Positions 58,507 to 64,000 of a stretch of DNA of 64,000 nt are shown piece after piece; the stretch's first letter is position 1, and each line of letters starts with the position of its first letter. Source of the DNA: Bartonella taylorii 8TBB. GTDB lineage: Bacteria; Pseudomonadota; Alphaproteobacteria; Rhizobiales; Rhizobiaceae. The DNA is taken from positions 62,001-126,000 of the forward strand of contig NZ_CADEAG010000002.1 in assembly GCF_902825155.1 (NCBI RefSeq), written 5' to 3'. Below the pieces are notes generated by a model, which searched no databases, was not told the DNA's origin, and saw nothing but the letters and a program-made list of their open reading frames with translations. A program made the position numbers and the translations under genes.

Positions 58507-59058
58507 TTACTCATGTAGAAGAAGTATAGCTTTTTCCGTTTGTGCGGGGTTTGTTGTGTAAAGCGGTGAAGCTGTTAAAAATAGCTCGGTTAGCAACAAT
58601 GGTTTTCCTGTTAATCGCAATCGGGAACGGCGTGCCCACAGTGCACCTTGTTGGCCCATATGAATGTAATCGCGGGTTAATTTGCCACTGTTAAATAAAT
58701 AGTGTCCCAATGGTACAGTGCCCAAATGCATGAGTGCTTGATTGTGTTCGAATAGGGTTTCTTGCGGGATTACAGTGCGCCCAAGAAGCCAAGGCTGATT
58801 ATCTCCCATCAGTATGACTTCGCGTAGCCAATAACGTGCACTCTTTGGAAGATGCTCTGCTTCTTCTTGCAATTTGTCATGTGTAATGAAACATTCACGT
58901 TGTGGTTCGACACGTATGCAAGTACAATGATTTTGCAATCTGAGTGTCATCGAGCCCGATTCCATGAGCCAATCACGAACGTTTTCTGGTATGGAAGGAT
59001 CTTGATCAGAGAGCCACTTCAGAGGTGGCAAGATAGAATATCTAGGATCATACGTCAT
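58507..59058 (-). CDS. ubiC: Chorismate lyase UbiC
   Basis: The 183-residue enzyme splits chorismate into pyruvate and 4-hydroxybenzoate, the ring precursor of ubiquinone, in the cytoplasm. Conserved parts are SGSMTLRLQ (near 35), [26 protein letters not shown] (near 72-97, with the active-site Arg), [11 protein letters not shown] (near 111), and the strongly conserved [21 protein letters not shown] (near 141-161, with the active-site Glu). It looks closer to the gammaproteobacterial enzyme than alphaproteobacterial gene content would lead one to expect. TGGAG lies four bases before ATG 59058; an upstream ATG at 59070 is less likely. Transfer is an inference. Confidence 0.93.
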   Translation of the reverse strand: MTYDPRYSILPPLKWLSDQDPSIPENVRDWLMESGSMTLRLQNHCTCIRVEPQRECFITHDKLQEEAEHLPKSARYWLREVILMGDNQPWLLGRTVIPQETLFEHNQALMHLGTVPLGHYLFNSGKLTRDYIHMGQQGALWARRSRLRLTGKPLLLTELFLTASPLYTTNPAQTEKAILLLHE

Positions 59059-60190
59059 TTTACTCCACATCTAAAATCGCATTCCATACACTGTGCTGGG
59101 TGATACAAATAGATGTCTTTATTGTAGTGCAGAAATGCAAAGGCAGCAAGATTTTAAATAAGAGCGTGTACAGAGAAAATTTACTGTAGGGGTATTTAAG
59201 GAATGATATGCAGAAATATATCATGGGTTGATTTTTCATCAGAAAAGATAAAAATCATTAGAAGGTAAAATCATGTACTACGATTTAAATCAAGCTTTTT
59301 CATACAATGTGTTATGGAATTTTCTTGATAGTAATGGGAGGTGGGAGAAAGCGTTTAGTGCCTTAAAATTCGTTTGTAGTGCATATAAAAAGAGATGAAG
59401 AATTCATGTATGTGAGAAGGACTAAAAAAGAAATATAAGGAGTAGGAGAGGGCTTATTTAATAGTTTGGAAAATGAAGGGGGCTCAAACCATTTGAATTT
59501 AGATGTAAAGGTAATAAAACTATTTATAATTCAGAAATGCACTTAAATAATTTAGAAAATTTTTAATTAATAAACAACGAGAAAAAGATACCGAAAGAAA
59601 AAGTGGAGTATTATTTTTATAGCGTTTATTTTTTATCTGTTACGTATACTAGTAACATGCTTTTCTCATTTATAAAGTTCAAAAGGGTTATTTGATTTTT
59701 CTGGTAAAGTCCTCTTATTAGTGAAGCGCATAAGAGTTAAATGCTGTACGATAGAGTTTGTGATGAGCGTTATATTCTTTGTAATAGCATGCAGTAGTTG
59801 TGTTGGTATTACAGGAGAATAAGCAAAATTTTATTGGGGCTGGACTCTTCTATTTCTTACTGGAATTTTGAATATAGATATGGTGTCGAAGCAATCAGAT
59901 ATTAAAAACAACGATATTTGAGTGGGGATCGTAAAAAATAAGCCAGTATTACACTAAAATAACGCCGCCATCTTTGCAGGTATAAATAGACTATAGCACA
60001 CTGGTAGGAGATGGTAAGTTTAAAGACCTTTGTTGTTTTTTAGTTTAATGCTGCAATGATGGAGATGCAAAAAATCGCAATTTAAGCACCTAACCACCAC
60101 CTCACCACTGTTTATAATTTTTAATTATGGTGGAAATATTTTAACAACTCTACTTGGCACCAAAGGTACCTTAAAAAATGAATAAGTCCC
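59059..60190. other. Long non-coding region between ubiC and the GlsB-family gene
   Basis: More than 1.1 kb without an intact gene. One + strand frame near 59724-59920 reads KRIRVKCCTIEFVMSVIFF-like and KFYWGWTLLFLTGIL pieces with a single internal stop, suggesting a decayed membrane protein; I cannot name it. The rest is AT-rich and structureless to my reading. Confidence 0.4.
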
Positions 60191-60442
60191 CTAAGATCTA
60201 ATTTTTCGCCCTATCCATATAAGAATGCAAGCTCCTATAAAACCTGAAATCAGATAGCCAAGCCAACCAGCAAAGCTCACGCCTAAGAGGCCAAAAAGAA
60301 AGCTGGCCAATGCGGCTCCAATGATTCCTAAAATAATGTTTAGAAGCACCCCTGTTTGGCTTTTCATAAGATATTGTGCAGCCAAACCTGCAAGGCCGCC
60401 GATGATAATAGCTGCAATCCAGCCGATGTTTGCGTCTTCCAT
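60191..60442 (-). CDS. GlsB/YeaQ/YmgE-family stress-response membrane protein
   Basis: The 83-residue protein is almost all membrane: three helices rich in small residues (WIAAIIIGGLAGLAAQYL, then GVLLNIILGIIGAALASFLFGLLG, then the last helix SGFIGACILIWIGRKI). This is the full transglycosylase-associated (GlsB) domain with its G-x-x-x-G repeats. The function is unknown, though members are induced by stress. AAGGAG stands before the ATG. A fragment of a second copy lies upstream at 60903-60950. Confidence 0.92.
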   Translation of the reverse strand: MEDANIGWIAAIIIGGLAGLAAQYLMKSQTGVLLNIILGIIGAALASFLFGLLGVSFAGWLGYLISGFIGACILIWIGRKIRS

Positions 60443-61082
60443 GATACTCTCCTTTGCCTGAATCTAAACTGTTATTTCTAACTAGAGTAAGCTTCGTAAA
60501 GGTCAAGGCTCGTTTTCTGCTCGAGTGGAGGATATTGCTGGTAAAATTTTGTTACAACTTTTACGTCACTGGTTTTTAACTAACGTGAATATCCTATGTG
60601 TGAACTATTATATCCATAAAACTATAAATACACATAACCCCTTCTGTATATCAAAAATCATTGAAGTTAGCAACTATTTTATGTAAGAAAAAATAATATA
60701 TATGAAAGTACTTTTATAGCATTAAAAGTATATTTATCAGAATATTTGTTGCAAACTTCTATAAAAATCTTTGAAAAAACTAAAGTTATGTAAATAATAT
60801 AGCAAGTAAACTTGCCAATATGATATCTATCTTGCTTGCTATGATATTAAAAAATGCTTTTTCTTAACTTTTTGCAAAATGTTTGTGTAAATTGAATCTA
60901 TAGGATATTGCTATAGCCATTGCAATCCAACCGGTATTTGCATTTATCATGGTATACTTCTTACTTTGATAATACTGTAGTGTGGTACACGTTTTACAAG
61001 GGCATTTGATTTGACCAAGATATCTGAATATTTAAGATCTCATGGTCGATGTGGTTCGTCCATTAATCAAGTTTTCTTCAGG
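60443..61082. other. Intergenic region containing a GlsB gene fragment
   Basis: AT-rich spacer whose only recognisable content is the remnant at 60903-60950. The promoter of the GlsB-family gene lies near its left edge. Confidence 0.5.
60903..60950 (-). pseudogene. N-terminal fragment of a second GlsB-family gene
   Basis: The minus strand from ATG 60950 reads MINANTGWIAMAIAIS, close to the start MEDANIGWIAAIIIGG of the intact gene 0.5 kb away. The upstream bases also resemble each other. After 16 codons the similarity ends. It is the stump of a tandem duplicate. Confidence 0.7.
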
Positions 61083-62774
61083 TTAAGATTTGGCTGTTTG
61101 TTGTTCAGCAGGATTACGCAAGCGGGAACTTTGGAGAAGTCCCTGTGCTTCTAAAATTGGGTAGATCATTGAGGTTAAAAGGGAGTTGATTTGTTTCAAA
61201 TCGCGTACAGTATCAAGATGAAGGCTAGATGACTCTATGTTTTTGAGATTACCTTCACGAAGGCGTTTAAAATGTTTTAAACTCATCTCTTTTTCTAAAT
61301 TCCGGAGCTGATCTTTTTTCTGCACTAATAAGTGCGCAGTGTGTGTATCACGCGAGACAAGAACATTAAATGCGATATGTGCATTGGCTAGAACAATGGC
61401 GTGGAAACGAAGGAGATCACTCCATCCGTCACTGCTGAATTGTAGGCCTTTTTGTTGTTTCTTTTTAACCAGCATAAGCATATTATGAATAATGATATCT
61501 CCTGCTTGATCTAATTTTATGCATGCGCCGAGAAGTTCTTGTGTTTGAAGGGCTTCTTCATCAGACAGTTTCTGTCCAGCCAATCGTGCGAGATACAGTT
61601 TGATTGCGATATGCTTTTTGTCCAATATGGTATTCAGTTTGTTGAGCTCACGGATGATATCGGGATCGGGTTTTTCATAAAGTCCCATAATTTTTTCTAG
61701 CATGATATCCACAAGATCACAGATATGGATGACTTCGCGCCTGACATTAGAAAGTGCTAAACTTGGGCGATCAAGAACGCTATCATCAAGAGCTGTTTGA
61801 TCAGATAAATTAAGCGTTGTATCGGTTTGCGTTTTTTTTGTACTTATATAGACAATTTTCGTGGTCAGTTTTAAAATCCATTTCGAGAGCGGTATTCCAG
61901 CAAGCAGAATGAAGACATTAAAAATGATATGGGCGTTAATAACTTGAGTAGAGGCGTTATTGCCAAGCCATGTGATTGGTGGTTGAAAGGAGAGAAATAA
62001 GATAAGGACAAGGATTGAACCGGCTCCACGCATGAGTAAATTTCCCAAGGGAACGAGGCGGGTATTAGGGGAAGCGTTGCGTGTTAAAAGTGGTGCTATA
62101 AGAGAAGAGCCAAAGTTGACGCCAAGAACCATTACAACACATAGTTGAGCATGGATAAGATCATAGTTGGCGAAATTGACCAGCAAAATTATTCCTGCGA
62201 TAGATGAGTGTAAGAGGTAAGTCAATGCGGCTGCTAACAAGAAAGTGGACACGAAATCTGTTGAAAGATAACGAATGATGCTAGGCAAAATCGCGCTGTC
62301 TCGTAAAGGTTCTGTGGCTGTGCTTATCATTTGTAAAGACAAAATCAAAAGGCCAATACCGATGACAATGCGTCCTATTTGACGCCATTCACGTTTTTCA
62401 GTTGTCATGAAGATACAAGTACCAATTAAAAGACAAAGTGGTACTACGATAGTGAGGTCATAGGAGAGAATTTTGACAACTAATGCTGATCCTAATTCTC
62501 CCCCACGCACCGCCATAAGTCCTGCTAATCCAGAGACAAAACCCGATTCAACAAAAGAGCCAACAAGGAGTGTTATTGCTGTAGAGCTTTGTAAAATCAT
62601 TGCTGTAAAAAGTCCAAAACTTATAGCAAACAATGGTTTGGAAATGACGTGGCGCATTTTGTATTTAAGCTTGTCACCATAGGCGCGTTCAACCCCCGTG
62701 CGCACCATGCGTGTAGCCCAAAGAAGTAAAGAAATAGCACCTGCAAGATGAAGGAGTACCAATGAACTATTCAT
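61083..62774 (-). CDS. Na/Pi cotransporter family protein with PhoU-like C-terminus
   Basis: The 563-residue protein has two inverted Na/Pi-cotransporter repeats, each with the QSS signature: MILQSSTAITLLVGSFVESG (near 62) and LLHSSIAGIILLVNF (near 188). Eight or nine membrane helices reach to about residue 290. A cytoplasmic PhoU-like helical domain (about 340-545) follows. Such proteins import or export phosphate with Na+. A frame extension of 18 codons upstream exists, but MNSSLVLLHLAGAIS (ATG 62774) is the natural start. It lies 69 bases behind the mechanosensitive channel gene on the same strand; both are membrane proteins that may share a transcript. Confidence 0.9.
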   Translation of the reverse strand: MNSSLVLLHLAGAISLLLWATRMVRTGVERAYGDKLKYKMRHVISKPLFAISFGLFTAMILQSSTAITLLVGSFVESGFVSGLAGLMAVRGGELGSALVVKILSYDLTIVVPLCLLIGTCIFMTTEKREWRQIGRIVIGIGLLILSLQMISTATEPLRDSAILPSIIRYLSTDFVSTFLLAAALTYLLHSSIAGIILLVNFANYDLIHAQLCVVMVLGVNFGSSLIAPLLTRNASPNTRLVPLGNLLMRGAGSILVLILFLSFQPPITWLGNNASTQVINAHIIFNVFILLAGIPLSKWILKLTTKIVYISTKKTQTDTTLNLSDQTALDDSVLDRPSLALSNVRREVIHICDLVDIMLEKIMGLYEKPDPDIIRELNKLNTILDKKHIAIKLYLARLAGQKLSDEEALQTQELLGACIKLDQAGDIIIHNMLMLVKKKQQKGLQFSSDGWSDLLRFHAIVLANAHIAFNVLVSRDTHTAHLLVQKKDQLRNLEKEMSLKHFKRLREGNLKNIESSSLHLDTVRDLKQINSLLTSMIYPILEAQGLLQSSRLRNPAEQQTAKS

Positions 62775-62843
62775 GATACTTTTTCTTTCTTTGTTGTTAT
62801 GGATACGGTTGATCCAAAAATTGACCAATTGAAGTTTACCGTT

Positions 62844-64000
62844 TTACTCTGCTTTTGCTTTTAATACATGATTAAAATCATATCCGCTTGGATTTTGAAA
62901 AATCTTTAGACCAAAGCTAGGAAGAATGGAATAAAGGTGGTCAAAAATATCAGCTTGAATTTGTTCATATTCTAACCAAACGGTTGTATTGGTAAAGCAA
63001 TAGATTTCCAAGGGTAAACCATTTGGTGTAGGAGGCAATTGTCGCGCCATCAGGGTCATGTTTTGTTCGATGTTTAGATGTTGTTGTAAATAAGCGACAA
63101 CATAAGCACGGAAAGTTCCAATATTGGTTAAACGGCGGGTGTTGGCCAATACATCATGATTTTTATCTAATTGAGCGTTCCATTCATTAATTTCAGGTAT
63201 TTTTTGCGTGAAATAATTTTCTAACAAATTAAATCGAGAAAGATATTCTTTTTCTTCTTCCGTATGGAAACGAATACTTGATTGGTCAATGAAGAGGGAT
63301 CGTTTGATGCGCCTTCCACCAGATTCTTCCATTCCACGCCAATTCTTAAAAGGATCGGTCACCAGTTTACGGATAGGCACGGTAGTAATTGTTTTATCGA
63401 AATTTTGAACTTTGACGGTATGAAGTGCAATTTCAATAACATCGCCATCTGCACCAAGATTGGGTATTTCAATCCAATCACCGACACGCACCATATCGGT
63501 GGATGAAATTTGGATGCCTGCAACGAGGGAAAGCAGCGTATCTTGAAAAATCAACATAAGGACAGCGGCCATGGCACCAAGACCGGAGAAGAGAATAAGA
63601 GGCGAGCGGTCAATCAATGTGGCTACCATTAAAACTGCCGCGACAGCAAAAAGAGCAATTTTAGCGATTTGAATGTAACCTTTTATCGGTTTTAGTCGCG
63701 CTGTTGGCCGTTGTTCGTAAATGATATTAATGACATTGAGAAGAGCAGAAATTGTCAGTACAATAACAAAAATAATGAAGGCGTTAGCAACATTGCTTAT
63801 AATAGTGCTGAATGTATCAGGCAATGTTGGGATAAAATCAACACCAATTGAAAGAATACAAGCTGAAACAATATTTGCCATGTACTGAATGGCGTTTTCT
63901 ATATCGGCAGTTGTGTTCTTGGGGAGGAAAGAAGAGAGCTTTTTTGCCCCGTGAATGAATAGTTTGCGTGCTAAAAAGTTAACTAAAAGAGCAACAAAAA
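62844..64000 (-). CDS. YbdG/MscM-type mechanosensitive channel, N-terminus cut off
   Basis: The open frame runs out of the window on the right. The first ATG inside is at 63881, but the frame stays open to the edge (reading VALLVNFLARKLFIHGAKKL), so the start lies outside. The pore helix and MscS core have GLGAMAAVLMLIFQDTLLSLVAGIQI (near 100 from ATG 63881). DMVRVGDWIEIPNLGADGDVIEI and NWRGMEESGGRRIKRSL follow, and the C-terminal part has TNIGTFRAYVVAYLQQH and YCFTNTTVWLEYEQIQADIFDH. These match E. coli YbdG, a low-conductance channel that opens under hypo-osmotic stress, almost motif for motif. An incomplete codon lies at the window edge. Confidence 0.93.
   Translation of the reverse strand, partial: FVALLVNFLARKLFIHGAKKLSSFLPKNTTADIENAIQYMANIVSACILSIGVDFIPTLPDTFSTIISNVANAFIIFVIVLTISALLNVINIIYEQRPTARLKPIKGYIQIAKIALFAVAAVLMVATLIDRSPLILFSGLGAMAAVLMLIFQDTLLSLVAGIQISSTDMVRVGDWIEIPNLGADGDVIEIALHTVKVQNFDKTITTVPIRKLVTDPFKNWRGMEESGGRRIKRSLFIDQSSIRFHTEEEKEYLSRFNLLENYFTQKIPEINEWNAQLDKNHDVLANTRRLTNIGTFRAYVVAYLQQHLNIEQNMTLMARQLPPTPNGLPLEIYCFTNTTVWLEYEQIQADIFDHLYSILPSFGLKIFQNPSGYDFNHVLKAKAE

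Overview
The window reads as a chromosomal segment of a small-genome, AT-rich alphaproteobacterium of the order Hyphomicrobiales (Rhizobiales), most likely Bartonella. The case rests on the CtrA-inhibitor SciP, BA14K-family proteins, an alphaproteobacterial bc1 operon, the core mannosyltransferase LpcC, a trxB-lsrB pair with an AbcR-like sRNA behind it, low GC, and many long decayed intergenic stretches. The genus is inferred; no rRNA or other decisive marker is present.

Layout. 1-5.7 kb: a gene end, sciP, mnmA, a TrmH-family methyltransferase, an unassigned structured sRNA candidate, a cation diffusion facilitator and a metallophosphoesterase. 6-12.8 kb: a tightly overlapping operon, MoxR ATPase > DUF58 > DUF4159 membrane protein > VWA-like membrane protein. 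13-19.2 kb: a CCA-adding-type enzyme, trmL, petABC and a PRC-barrel secreted protein. 19.9-30.9 kb: ychF, an L,D-transpeptidase lipoprotein, pth and rplY, a HerA-like ATPase, prs, pgeF, lgt with a MidA-like methyltransferase, a UbiK-like protein and a YbjN protein. 30.9-37.4 kb: a two-component system, an MBL hydrolase and a BA14K protein, followed by a tandem second copy of the block that has lost 1.9 kb internally. 37.5-49 kb: uvrB, an SH3 protein, greA with a terminator-like leader, lpcC, trkH, trxB, lsrB, an AbcR-like sRNA, an aspartate aminotransferase and a cold-shock protein. 49.3-57.3 kb: carB and carA, separated by a DUF1460 lipoprotein, an extremely AT-rich spacer and an MFS transporter. 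57.4-64 kb: a wrecked yqeY, ubiC, a GlsB-family gene plus a fragment of a second copy, a Na/Pi cotransporter and a YbdG-type mechanosensitive channel cut by the window edge.

How the genes fit together. Most are housekeeping genes for tRNA modification, respiration, pyrimidine and PRPP synthesis, envelope maintenance and DNA repair. UbiC and the UbiK-like protein both serve ubiquinone, the electron donor of the bc1 complex encoded by petABC. TrxB and LsrB are probably a redox and envelope regulatory pair, with the sRNA as a plausible regulatory partner. Pseudogenes at several stages of decay (yqeY, a 99-codon ORF, a glsB fragment, the duplicated kinase and hydrolase pieces) fit a genome undergoing reduction.

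No wholly new multi-gene system stands out. The best leads are the mosaic tandem duplication, whose kinase fragment appears identical to the parent while the rest has diverged; the G-tracts in the sensor domain of the intact kinase; the His/Gln tract in the second BA14K copy; the greA leader terminator; the lsrB-linked sRNA; and the unassigned sRNA at 3.1 kb.
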